DNA of 14,697 nt from Synechococcus sp. MED650 (GTDB lineage: Bacteria > Cyanobacteriota > Cyanobacteriia > PCC-6307 > Cyanobiaceae): the NCBI GenBank assembly GCA_002691345.1, contig NZHI01000047.1, forward strand, positions 7,271-21,967. The letters run 5' to 3'. Of this stretch, positions 7,873-14,697 are shown piece by piece. Each line of letters begins with the position of its first letter. Position 1 is the first letter of the stretch. The translations under genes and the position numbers were made by a program. The notes beneath the pieces were generated by a model, which made no database searches, was not told the DNA's origin, and saw only the letters and a program-made list of their open reading frames with translations.

Positions 7873-8631
7873 TCAGATCATCAAGGGTCTATTGGCTCTT
7901 CTGCCTGAATAAATCAACCCGTGAAGGGCAGGATCCTGCATGTATCCGAGAACTCTGGCGGGATAGTCGAGTTTTCCGTTGTGGAGATAGGTCAGCGTTG
8001 CAATGGCTTTGGCATCCAGGTAAGAGCGGCTTGCTTGCAGGATGGAGTCTTCAGAAAGGCCCAGTTCACCTTTCAATCGTCGTAGCTTTCCGGCCAGCAA
8101 TTTCACATTCATCTCCGGGTTCAGCAGTTGGTCGCGGGCCCAAGCAATCTCTTCGGCTGTCGGATTGGCAGGAAGCTGCTTCTGATGGATCAGTTCAGTG
8201 ATGCCGATCTGGGCAGGGCCGTGGGTCTTCACCAGACCCGAGTGGGCGATGAAAGGAAGGTCTTCCCCCGGTTTCGAGTGTTGAATCTCATCGAACAGGA
8301 TGGCCGTCAGCAGCATCGGGTTGACCCGATGCACCTTGGCTTCTCGAAGGATCACCGGCTTCAGGGTCGTCAGCCGCTCCAGGGTCAGCGTGCGCAGTGG
8401 TTGGAGCTGGTCAACGCCACTGGTGAACAGTTGGGCTAGGGGAGTCTGAGGACCATGCACGCCAAAGCGTTTTTGCAGAAGCCGGAGCTCTTCCGGCGAG
8501 AAATCAGTGGGTTCGGGGGTCGATTCCTGGCTGATTGCAACGGGAACTGGAACGTCAGGATCCGATGACACCAAGACCCCAAGGACAAGAGACCCAAGGG
8601 CAGAACAGAGAAAAACTCCTATCCAGCGCAC
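7873..8631 (-). CDS. Exported protein with lysozyme/lytic-transglycosylase-like fold, uncharacterised
   Basis: Protein of 252 aa whose first ~25 residues (MRWIGVFLCSALGSLVLGVLV) form a signal peptide or membrane anchor, placing the rest in the periplasm. The central part follows the order of motifs in SLT-type lytic transglycosylases. First comes VNPMLLTAILFDEIQH, with E115 in the place of the catalytic Glu. Then come HGPAQIG, resembling the G-x-x-Q-I motif, and NPEMNVKLLAGKLRRLK, resembling the NPx-N-hxxhxxhL repeat. A final ATLTYLHNG stands where YNxG is usual. I do not recognise a named family, and overall similarity to well-studied transglycosylases is weak. The ATG at 8631 directly precedes the signal sequence. 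It converges with a wall amidase with a one-base gap and diverges from pgi. It could instead be a non-catalytic lysozyme-fold scaffold. Confidence 0.7.
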   Translation of the reverse strand: MRWIGVFLCSALGSLVLGVLVSSDPDVPVPVAISQESTPEPTDFSPEELRLLQKRFGVHGPQTPLAQLFTSGVDQLQPLRTLTLERLTTLKPVILREAKVHRVNPMLLTAILFDEIQHSKPGEDLPFIAHSGLVKTHGPAQIGITELIHQKQLPANPTAEEIAWARDQLLNPEMNVKLLAGKLRRLKGELGLSEDSILQASRSYLDAKAIATLTYLHNGKLDYPARVLGYMQDPALHGLIYSGRRANRPLMI

Positions 8632-8756
8632 GCGATGAGGGTGAGGGTTGAAACCTCATTTCAAAATGAATGCCATGAAACTAGCCGGGGTGTCCCAGGA
8701 ATTGGGCAATAGGGCGGATTGTGGATAGTTTCAGCGTGTATGCACTGCACACCGGC
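8632..8756. promoter_or_regulatory. Divergent intergenic region with overlapping inverted repeats
   Basis: This is the largest spacer in the window (about 125 bp) and must carry the start signals for pgi and for the lysozyme-fold gene. It holds two interlocked perfect inverted repeats: TTGAAA at 8648-8653 with TTTCAA at 8659-8664 (5-base spacer), and TCATTT at 8656-8661 with AAATGA at 8664-8669 (2-base spacer). TTGAAA also resembles a -35 hexamer, but I find no convincing -10 at the right distance on either strand. Treating it as an operator is a guess based on symmetry and position only. The pgi frame is open from GTG 8721, so part of this spacer could be coding if that earlier start is used. 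Confidence 0.3.
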
Positions 8757-10355
8757 ATGAGCTTCCCGGATTTCAGCGCCACTGACGCGCAAGTTCAGTG
8801 GCAGCGATTCTGTGATCTCGGTTGGTTTCACGACGATCTCGGAATCTGGCTCGACATCAGCCGGATGCACGTCAACGCCGCCGATCTCGACCAGTTGCAG
8901 CCGGGAATGGCCCGTGCATTCACGGCAATGCAGGAGCTTGAAGCTGGTTCGATTGCCAATCCCGATGAGCAACGTCAGGTCGGGCATTACTGGTTGCGCA
9001 GTCCTCAGCTGGCACCTACTCCAGAGGTGCAGCAACACATCGCGAGCGAGATTGAGCTGATTGCCTCGTTCGGCCGTGATGTGATCAATGGAGCGATCAA
9101 GGCTCCCAACGGTGAACGTTTCACCGACGTTCTTTGGATCGGGATCGGTGGCAGTGGCCTGGGCCCGGCCTTGATGATCCGCGCTCTGCAGAATCACGGC
9201 GAAGGTCTTCCGTTCCATTTTTTCGACAATGTCGATCCCAATGGAATGGAGACTGTTTTATCGGCTCTTGGTGATCGTCTCCCTCGAACACTGGTGGTGA
9301 CGGTGAGCAAGTCAGGTGGCACACCTGAGCCGCATCTGGGCATGGAGCAGGCCCGACACCGGCTTGAAGCAAGGGGTGGCCAGTGGGCTGGACAAGCCGT
9401 TGCCATCACGATGGTCAACAGCAAGCTTGACCAGCAGGCCCAGGAGGAGGGCTGGCTTCAGCGGTTTGACATGTTCGATTGGGTGGGAGGCCGCACCAGC
9501 ATCACCAGTGCTGTCGGGTTATTGCCGGGTGCACTGATTGGGTGTGACATCAAGGAGTTTCTCGCTGGCGCGGCCCAGATGGATGAGACAACGCGCGTTG
9601 CAGATCTCCGCCGTAATCCTTCGGCCTTGATGGCCGCCTCCTGGTATGTGGCCGGTGATGGTCGTGGTCAACGCGACATGGTTGTTCTCCCCTATCGGGA
9701 TCGTTTGGAGGTGTTCAGCCGTTATCTCCAGCAGCTCGTCATGGAGTCCCTCGGCAAGCGACTCGACCGTGATGGCAACACCGTGAATCAAGGCATTGCC
9801 GTTTACGGCAACAAAGGCTCAACGGATCAGCACGCCTATGTGCAGCAACTGCGCGATGGTGTCGACAACTTCTTTGCCACGTTCATTGAAGTGCTCGAGG
9901 ATGTTCAGTCGATTCCGGTGATCAACGCCGAACGCCCCGGTGATTTTCTGGATGGGTTCCTTCAGGGAACACGCGCTGCGCTCACCGAGGGAGGTCGACA
10001 GAGCCTCACCATCACGATGCGACGCTTTGATGCTCGACGCCTCGGCGCTTTGATCGCACTGTTTGAGCGGGCTGTGGGCTTCTATGGCGAGCTTGTGAAT
10101 ATCAATGCCTATCACCAACCTGGGGTGGAGGCCGGTAAGAAAGCCGCCGCGTCAATCCTCGGGCTGCAAGGCCAGGTTGAGTCTCTTCTTCAGGATGGGG
10201 TGGCCCGTTCCGCCGCTGAAATTTGTCAAACCCTGGGGCAGGGATCGGAGGAATCCATTTTCTGGATTCTTCGCCATCTCACCAACAACCAGCGTGGATT
10301 CATCAGCCAGGGGGACTGGTCCAACCCGGCCTCGATGCGCTTCGCGAAGGCCTGA
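8757..10355 (+). CDS. pgi: Glucose-6-phosphate isomerase
   Basis: Interconverts glucose-6-phosphate and fructose-6-phosphate in the cytoplasm, linking glycogen/oxidative pentose phosphate metabolism to the Calvin cycle. It is 532 aa from ATG 8757 (MSFPDFSATDAQ), a normal cyanobacterial length. GTG 8721 would add 12 unconvincing residues. Substrate-binding and catalytic features are visible: IGIGGSGLGP, SKSGGTPE (184-191), DWVGGRTSIT, Glu330 in QQLVMESLGKRLD, His359 in GSTDQHAY, and the C-terminal family signature ending HQPGVEAGKKAA with Lys461. The SIS double domain is complete. The stop is three bases from the convergent leuS stop. Nothing odd is visible in composition. Confidence 0.97.
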   Translation: MSFPDFSATDAQVQWQRFCDLGWFHDDLGIWLDISRMHVNAADLDQLQPGMARAFTAMQELEAGSIANPDEQRQVGHYWLRSPQLAPTPEVQQHIASEIELIASFGRDVINGAIKAPNGERFTDVLWIGIGGSGLGPALMIRALQNHGEGLPFHFFDNVDPNGMETVLSALGDRLPRTLVVTVSKSGGTPEPHLGMEQARHRLEARGGQWAGQAVAITMVNSKLDQQAQEEGWLQRFDMFDWVGGRTSITSAVGLLPGALIGCDIKEFLAGAAQMDETTRVADLRRNPSALMAASWYVAGDGRGQRDMVVLPYRDRLEVFSRYLQQLVMESLGKRLDRDGNTVNQGIAVYGNKGSTDQHAYVQQLRDGVDNFFATFIEVLEDVQSIPVINAERPGDFLDGFLQGTRAALTEGGRQSLTITMRRFDARRLGALIALFERAVGFYGELVNINAYHQPGVEAGKKAAASILGLQGQVESLLQDGVARSAAEICQTLGQGSEESIFWILRHLTNNQRGFISQGDWSNPASMRFAKA

Positions 10356-10358
10356 TCA

Positions 10359-13007
10359 TCACGGCACCAGGTTGACCAGTTTGCCTGGCACAACGATCAC
10401 CCGGCGCGGAGCTGCACCCTCCAGCCATTTCTGGGCAACCTCGCTGGCAAGGGCGAGTTTTTCAAGATCGTCTTTGCTGGCGCTGGCTGGAACCTTGAGT
10501 TTCCCGCGCACTTTTCCTTTCACCTGGATCACCACTTCAACACTGTCTTGAAGCAAGGCGGCTTGATCAACGACGGGCCAACTCTGGCGATGCACGCTCC
10601 CTTTGCCGCCAAGCTTGCACCAGAACTCCTCGGCCAAATGGGGTGCAAAGGGAGCAAGAAGGCGAATCAACCCAGAGAGTGTTTCCTGAAGAACTGGAGT
10701 GCTGAGGGCCTCCAGGCCTGCGGAGCTGATGGCGTTGGAGAGTTTCATGAGCTCCGAAATGGCCGTGTTCAGCTGGATGTCGTCTTCAAGGTCTTCCGAC
10801 ACAGCTTCGATCGCCAGATGCAAGGCCCGACGCACGGTCGACTCTGCTTCGGAGAGGCTCTCAGGACACTGCAATGGCTCCAGGGTGTCGATGCGGGAGG
10901 CTGAAGACTCCACCAGTCGCCAGAGGCGCTGAAGGAAACGGAACTGGCCCTCCACATCAGCGTCATCCCACTCGAGATCCTTTTCAGGGGGGGCCTTGAA
11001 CAGGATGAACATGCGTGCAGTGTCGGCGCCATAGCGATCGATCACGGCTGCAGGATCAACGCCGTTGTACTTCGACTTCGACATTTTTTCGAAGAGCACT
11101 TCAAGTGTTTCGCCGCTCTTCGGATCGCAGGGATTCTCCGGATCGGTTACATCGGAAGGAGCGATGTATTTGCCGGTTGTTGCATTGCGATAGGTGATTC
11201 CTTGCACCATGCCCTGGGTGAGGAGACGTTCAAACGGTTCATTCACATCAATCAAGCCGCGGTCTTTCAATGCTTTGGTGAAGAAGCGGGCATACAGCAG
11301 GTGAAGAATGGCGTGTTCAATGCCACCCACGTACTGCTTCACCGGCAGCCACCGGTTCACAGCTTCCTTGCTGAAGGGTTTTTCAGTGTTGTGAGGATCC
11401 GCGAAGCGCAGGAAGTACCAGGAGGAGCACATGAACGTGTCCATCGTGTCGGTCTCCCGGCGCGCGGGTTTGCCGCAACGAGGGCAGCTCACATTGACCC
11501 AGTCCTCCTGCTGACTCAAGGGGGACCCACCTTTGCCAGAGAGATCAATGCCCCGGGGTAGTTCAACGGGAAGTTGATCCTGTGGAACAGGCACAGTGCC
11601 GCAGTCGTCGCAGTGAACAACTGGGATTGGACACCCCCAGTAGCGCTGACGCGAAATCAACCAGTCGCGAAGGCGATAGGTGACCTTGCTTGAAGCCCAA
11701 TTCTCCTTGACCCCATGGTTGGTGATGGCTGCCTTGGCATCGGTTGATGTGATGCCGTCAAAGTGACCGGAATTGATCAACTGGCCTGCTTCGGTCCAGG
11801 CCTTTCCCGCAGCGATCGCTTCAGCAGCGCCCTCCGCATCAATCACCTGGCGGATCGGCAGTCCATAGGACTGGGCAAAGGCGATATCGCGCTGATCATG
11901 GGCGGGCACGCCCATCACCGCTCCAGTGCCGTAGTCCGCCAGCACATAGTCGGCAATCCAAACGGGAAGCAGCTCTCCAGTGAGGGGGTTAACCACCTGT
12001 GCACCGATCGCAACGCCCCGCTTGGGTCTGTCGTCACTGGTGCGTTCGATGGTGCTGAGACGAGCCACCTCCTTTCGGAACGTTTGGACGGCCTCCTGTT
12101 GATCTGACGTGGTGAGCGCATCGACGAGGGAATGCTCCGGTGCCAAAACCACATAGCTGGCGCCTGCCAGGGTGTCGGGCCGCGTGGTGAACACCGTGAT
12201 CGCGTGTTGTTCGTCTCCCTGGAGGTTGAAACTGATCTCCGCACCCTCGGAACGGCCGATCCAGTTGGCCTGCATCGTGCGCACCCGTTCCGGCCAACCG
12301 TGGAGAGTTTCGAGGTCATTCAGGAGCGGTTCGGCGTAGTCGGTGATGCGCAGGAACCACTGATTCAGCTGCCGTTGTTCCACCAATGCACCCGACCGCC
12401 AAGACCGTCCATCGGCATCCACCTGTTCATTGGCGAGAACGGTTTGATCCACCGGATCCCAGTTGACGGTTGCGTTTTTCCGGTAGGCCAGCCCGCCATC
12501 GAGCAGTTCTAAAAACAACCACTGGGTCCAGCGGTAGTAATCGCTGTGGCAAGTGGCTTGTTCACGGCTCCAGTCGATCGACAAGCCGAGCCGGTCCAGC
12601 TGCGCTCGCATCTGATCGATATTGCGATCGGTCCACTCACCTGGATCGACATTGCGTTCAATCGCTGCATTCTCAGCGGGAAGTCCGAAGGCATCCCACC
12701 CCATTGGATGCAAAACCGCGTTCCCCCGCATGCGCTGCACGCGGGCGATCACATCGGTGATCACGTAATTACGCACATGGCCCATGTGCAAACTCCCCGA
12801 GGGGTAGGGGAACATCGAGAGGGCAAAGAATGCGGGCTTATCGCTGCTGTCATCCGTGGCATCCAGCCCTTCGTTCTTCCAGTGCGATTGCCAGCGCTGT
12901 TCCAGTTCGACTGGTTCGTAGCGCCCCGGCTGTGCACTGTCGGTGGCAGTGGAATTGGCAGCGTTCAAGGGACCGGCTCCAGGCAGCGGAGCGATCGTGC
13001 CACACAC
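10359..13007 (-). CDS. leuS: Leucyl-tRNA synthetase
   Basis: Class I aminoacyl-tRNA synthetase that charges tRNA-Leu. It is 882 aa from GTG 13007, full length compared with about 860 in E. coli. The HIGH signature is HMGH at 74-77, within [17 protein letters not shown]. The class-specific KMSKS is at 641-645. The connective editing domain contains TTRPDTLAG, a typical LeuS editing motif, and VPAHDQRD. Two CxxC pairs (CDDCG and CPRCG) in the central region suggest a zinc-binding insertion. The tRNA-binding and anticodon domains continue to a C terminus ending GKLVNLVP. The exact start is uncertain: no ATG precedes the conserved part. GTG 13007 and TTG 12968 are both possible, and the first ~28 residues are low in conservation. 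The hfq-like gene ends 7 bp upstream, so the two are probably co-transcribed. Confidence 0.97.
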   Translation of the reverse strand: MCGTIAPLPGAGPLNAANSTATDSAQPGRYEPVELEQRWQSHWKNEGLDATDDSSDKPAFFALSMFPYPSGSLHMGHVRNYVITDVIARVQRMRGNAVLHPMGWDAFGLPAENAAIERNVDPGEWTDRNIDQMRAQLDRLGLSIDWSREQATCHSDYYRWTQWLFLELLDGGLAYRKNATVNWDPVDQTVLANEQVDADGRSWRSGALVEQRQLNQWFLRITDYAEPLLNDLETLHGWPERVRTMQANWIGRSEGAEISFNLQGDEQHAITVFTTRPDTLAGASYVVLAPEHSLVDALTTSDQQEAVQTFRKEVARLSTIERTSDDRPKRGVAIGAQVVNPLTGELLPVWIADYVLADYGTGAVMGVPAHDQRDIAFAQSYGLPIRQVIDAEGAAEAIAAGKAWTEAGQLINSGHFDGITSTDAKAAITNHGVKENWASSKVTYRLRDWLISRQRYWGCPIPVVHCDDCGTVPVPQDQLPVELPRGIDLSGKGGSPLSQQEDWVNVSCPRCGKPARRETDTMDTFMCSSWYFLRFADPHNTEKPFSKEAVNRWLPVKQYVGGIEHAILHLLYARFFTKALKDRGLIDVNEPFERLLTQGMVQGITYRNATTGKYIAPSDVTDPENPCDPKSGETLEVLFEKMSKSKYNGVDPAAVIDRYGADTARMFILFKAPPEKDLEWDDADVEGQFRFLQRLWRLVESSASRIDTLEPLQCPESLSEAESTVRRALHLAIEAVSEDLEDDIQLNTAISELMKLSNAISSAGLEALSTPVLQETLSGLIRLLAPFAPHLAEEFWCKLGGKGSVHRQSWPVVDQAALLQDSVEVVIQVKGKVRGKLKVPASASKDDLEKLALASEVAQKWLEGAAPRRVIVVPGKLVNLVP

Positions 13008-13014
13008 CTGGTCT

Positions 13015-13236
13015 TCAGCCGAGGGAGCGGATCACGGTGACCTGGCGTCGATTCACAAGAATCGGCCTGCTGCTCCCAGACCACTCGACAGCTAAAAATT
13101 CTGGATCCTGCCAAACAAGACGACCCTCGATCGCCTCCTGGCCGTTCAATCCGATGCTGATGGGAAGTTGTTCACGAATCCAACTCTGGAGCAGTCGCAC
13201 GCCCGGCAGGCTCGGATCGAGAGGCGTGGTCTCCAT
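13015..13236 (-). CDS. hfq: Cyanobacterial Hfq-like (Sm-fold) RNA-binding protein
   Basis: Small protein of 73 aa from ATG 13236 ([12 protein letters not shown]). The pattern [11 protein letters not shown], then a five-strand core reading [25 protein letters not shown] and ending in [10 protein letters not shown], follows the cyanobacterial Hfq homologues, which have an N-terminal helix and an Sm1-like segment (G-x-(L/I)-x-x-x-D). As known for cyanobacterial Hfq, it lacks the enterobacterial YKHA Sm2 motif and a long C-terminal tail. The known Synechocystis protein is needed for type IV pilus motility and binds RNA differently from E. coli Hfq. The frame stays open to 13332, but that portion lies antisense to dapF and the shorter start fits the family. 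It diverges from dapF by 27 bp, and an hfq-dapF neighbourhood is, as I recall, common in cyanobacteria. Function in this organism is inferred. Confidence 0.78.
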   Translation of the reverse strand: METTPLDPSLPGVRLLQSWIREQLPISIGLNGQEAIEGRLVWQDPEFLAVEWSGSSRPILVNRRQVTVIRSLG

Positions 13237-13263
13237 AGGATTCGGGAGTGTTTTCGTCCGCTC

Positions 13264-14373
13264 ATGCTGCAGTTCAGCAAATATCAGGGACTTGGCAATG
13301 ACTTCCTGATCGTTGAAGGGCGTCAGGGCCAATTACCTGTGGCCGTGAGTGACCCCGATGCCGATTGGGTGCGGCGCATCTGTGATCGTCGCTTCGGTGT
13401 TGGCGGTGATGGCCTGATCCTTGCTCTTCCTCCGCAGGGGGATGGAGATCTCCGCATGCGCATCATGAACGCCGATGGAAGTGAAGCCGAAATGTGCGGC
13501 AACGGAATCCGTTGCCTCGCCCGTTACTTGGCCGACACCGATGGTGATGGCCCCGGACGTGTCTGGGCGATTGAAACCCTCGCGGGAGTGATCCGGCCAG
13601 AGCTGATGGCTGATGGTCAGTTGAAGGTGGATATGGGTGCACCATTCCTGACCCCCGAGACCATCCCAACCACGTTGATGGTTGACGACGGACTCCCCAA
13701 AGGAGTGCTGATGCTCGAGGGGGCTCAACTTGATGTGGCCGCGGTGGGCATGGGCAATCCCCACGTTGTTGTGCCTGTGGACGACCTCGCCACCATTCCC
13801 TTTGACGCCTGGGGTGCAGCGCTGGAAGTGCATCCGGCTTTTCCGGCGAAAACCAATGTTCATTTCCTCCAGGTGCACGATCGCTCTCACCTTGAAGTGC
13901 GGGTCTGGGAACGCGGTGCAGGGCCGACGTTGGCCTGTGGAACTGGTGCCTGCGCCACTTTGGTGGCAGCTGTTCTGCTCAACCTGTCGGACGACAGTGC
14001 TGAAGTGATGCTTCCGGGTGGTCCACTGCAGATCTCCTGGTCGAATCGTCAGGGATCGGTGTTGATGACTGGTCCGGCGGAAGCCGTGTTCGATGGAGTT
14101 CTGACACCCGAACTCTCTCCGGGGGGGACAGCGTCAACAGCGCTTCAGGCCATCACGTCGCAACCGGAAGCACCCTCTCGCGATGAGCAACCCTTCGATT
14201 GCGCCAGCGCTTGCTCGGAACAGTGCCAGCGACCCGATCAATGCCTTCGGGATGAAGCCCAGCAGCGGGTGCAGGCATTCCTGAACAACACCTCTCTGGA
14301 TTCGATGCTCAATCTCGCCAGTGAGTCTCTTGAGCAGCGCACCCGAGCTCGGTTCGAAAATGGAGGGCTCTGA
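13264..14373 (+). CDS. dapF: Diaminopimelate epimerase with cysteine-containing C-terminal extension
   Basis: Converts LL- to meso-diaminopimelate, feeding lysine and peptidoglycan synthesis. The protein is 369 aa from ATG 13264 (MLQFSKYQGLGNDF), whereas DapF is usually 275-290 aa. The two catalytic cysteines are present: C78 in EMCGNGIRC and C225 in LACGTGACAT. FGVGGDGLIL, GNPHVV and TNVHFLQV are also typical. The epimerase core ends near residue 282 (TGPAEAVFDGVL). The remaining ~87 residues have a Pro/Ser/Thr/Ala linker, then cysteines C313, C317, C321 and C327 (CX3CX3CX5C), then a charged helical stretch. A run of seven G at 14121-14127 sits where the extension starts, so a sequencing or natural frameshift must be considered; the frame downstream nonetheless has normal-looking codon use. 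Its last 14 bases overlap the next gene. Confidence 0.95.
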   Translation: MLQFSKYQGLGNDFLIVEGRQGQLPVAVSDPDADWVRRICDRRFGVGGDGLILALPPQGDGDLRMRIMNADGSEAEMCGNGIRCLARYLADTDGDGPGRVWAIETLAGVIRPELMADGQLKVDMGAPFLTPETIPTTLMVDDGLPKGVLMLEGAQLDVAAVGMGNPHVVVPVDDLATIPFDAWGAALEVHPAFPAKTNVHFLQVHDRSHLEVRVWERGAGPTLACGTGACATLVAAVLLNLSDDSAEVMLPGGPLQISWSNRQGSVLMTGPAEAVFDGVLTPELSPGGTASTALQAITSQPEAPSRDEQPFDCASACSEQCQRPDQCLRDEAQQRVQAFLNNTSLDSMLNLASESLEQRTRARFENGGL

Positions 14374-14697
14374 TTTTTACCTCGATGCCGCAGCTACGAC
14401 GCCTCCGTTACCGGCGGTGATCGCGGCCATGCAACAGGTCCAGCAGACCTGTTGGGCCAATCCAAGCAGCTTGCATCGCCCTGGGCTTGCAGCGGCTGAA
14501 GCTCTTGAGCGGGCGCGATGGCGTTTGGCTGATCGCTTCTCCGTTCAGTCCGATCAGCTGATTGTGACTTCGGGAGCAACGGAATCTGTGCACCTCGCCA
14601 TCCAGGGTTGCGCAGCCCGGCTGAAACCCGGACGCATCGTGATTTCAGCTGTTGAACATCCGGCGGTGATCGCGGCAGCCATGAATCTGCAGGCCAG
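14360..14697 (+). CDS. NifS/IscS-like cysteine desulfurase (class V aminotransferase), 5' part
   Basis: The gene starts at ATG 14360 inside the end of dapF and runs off the window after 112 codons. The visible N-terminal third has DFYLDAAATTPP, NPSSLHRPG, a helix with ALERAR, LIVTSGATESVHLAIQG, and ISAVEHPAV. These match the PLP-enzyme NifS/IscS pattern YLDNAATT, NPSSxHxxG, TSGxTExxNxAI and SxxEHxAV; the His of EHPAV stacks on the cofactor. Cysteine desulfurases release sulfur from cysteine for Fe-S clusters, thiamin and tRNA thiolation. The PLP lysine and the active-site cysteine loop lie beyond the window, so which subtype it is cannot be settled. The usual Asn after Asp in YLDN is Ala here (YLDAA). 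The 14-base overlap suggests coupling with dapF. Confidence 0.88.
   Translation, partial: MEGSDFYLDAAATTPPLPAVIAAMQQVQQTCWANPSSLHRPGLAAAEALERARWRLADRFSVQSDQLIVTSGATESVHLAIQGCAARLKPGRIVISAVEHPAVIAAAMNLQA

Noticed and set aside
10987..10993. Homopolymer G7 in leuS and G8 at 1588-1595 in ribBA as phase-variation tracts
   Set aside because: Both genes are housekeeping genes with intact frames across the run, so switching is unlikely.
11812..11819. GCGATCGC octamer (HIP1)
   Set aside because: I noticed a single copy in 14.7 kb, about what chance allows at this base composition, so it is not an enriched repeat.
13237..13332. N-terminal extension of the Hfq-like protein by 32 residues
   Set aside because: It is antisense to the start of dapF, and the 73 aa version matches the size and start of cyanobacterial Hfq proteins.
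14411..14676. Direct repeat of about 17 bases inside the NifS-like gene (14411 and 14660)
   Set aside because: Both copies encode PAVIAA in different parts of the fold; this looks like coincidence of the same residues and codons, not a repeat element.
1..14697. tRNA genes, CRISPR arrays, insertion sequences or prophage
   Set aside because: Nearly all bases are inside recognised genes, and the few spacers are too short and show no such structure.

Overview
The window looks like core chromosome of a marine picocyanobacterium, most likely a Synechococcus of the Synechococcus/Prochlorococcus group. The evidence is a Ycf35/DUF1257 protein, a cyanobacterial-type Hfq-like gene beside dapF, a long cyanobacterial RibBA, moderately high GC by eye, and only one GCGATCGC octamer noticed (not the dense HIP1 pattern of many freshwater cyanobacteria). 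No tRNA, rRNA, mobile element, CRISPR array or phage gene was found.

Layout: (1) The end of a + strand gene (probably murQ) converges with mtnP (-). (2) ppiB (+) diverges from mtnP and converges with ribBA (-). (3) argC (+) diverges from ribBA and converges with purN (-). (4) A tight + strand run follows: ycf35-like, M61 peptidase with PDZ domain, and membrane-anchored amidase. It starts head-to-head with purN; the first three codons of purN and ycf35 are the same nine bases. (5) An exported lysozyme-fold protein (-) converges with the amidase. (6) pgi (+) follows the only sizeable spacer, about 125 bp. (7) leuS and an hfq-like gene (-) form a probable operon converging with pgi. (8) dapF (+) diverges from hfq and overlaps a NifS-like cysteine desulfurase cut by the window edge.

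With my starts, about 260 bp of 14.7 kb is non-coding. Eleven of fourteen neighbouring gene pairs change strand, so most promoters must lie inside other genes. Functions are mostly housekeeping: methionine salvage, protein folding, riboflavin, arginine, purine, glycolysis/gluconeogenesis, tRNA charging, RNA regulation, and diaminopimelate/lysine. There is a loose peptidoglycan theme: putative MurQ, amidase, lysozyme-fold protein and DapF.

I see no clear new multi-gene system. The points most worth a second look are the cysteine-bearing C-terminal extension of DapF, RibBA having no ordinary start codon, the nine-base purN/ycf35 start overlap, and the unassigned lysozyme-fold protein facing an amidase.
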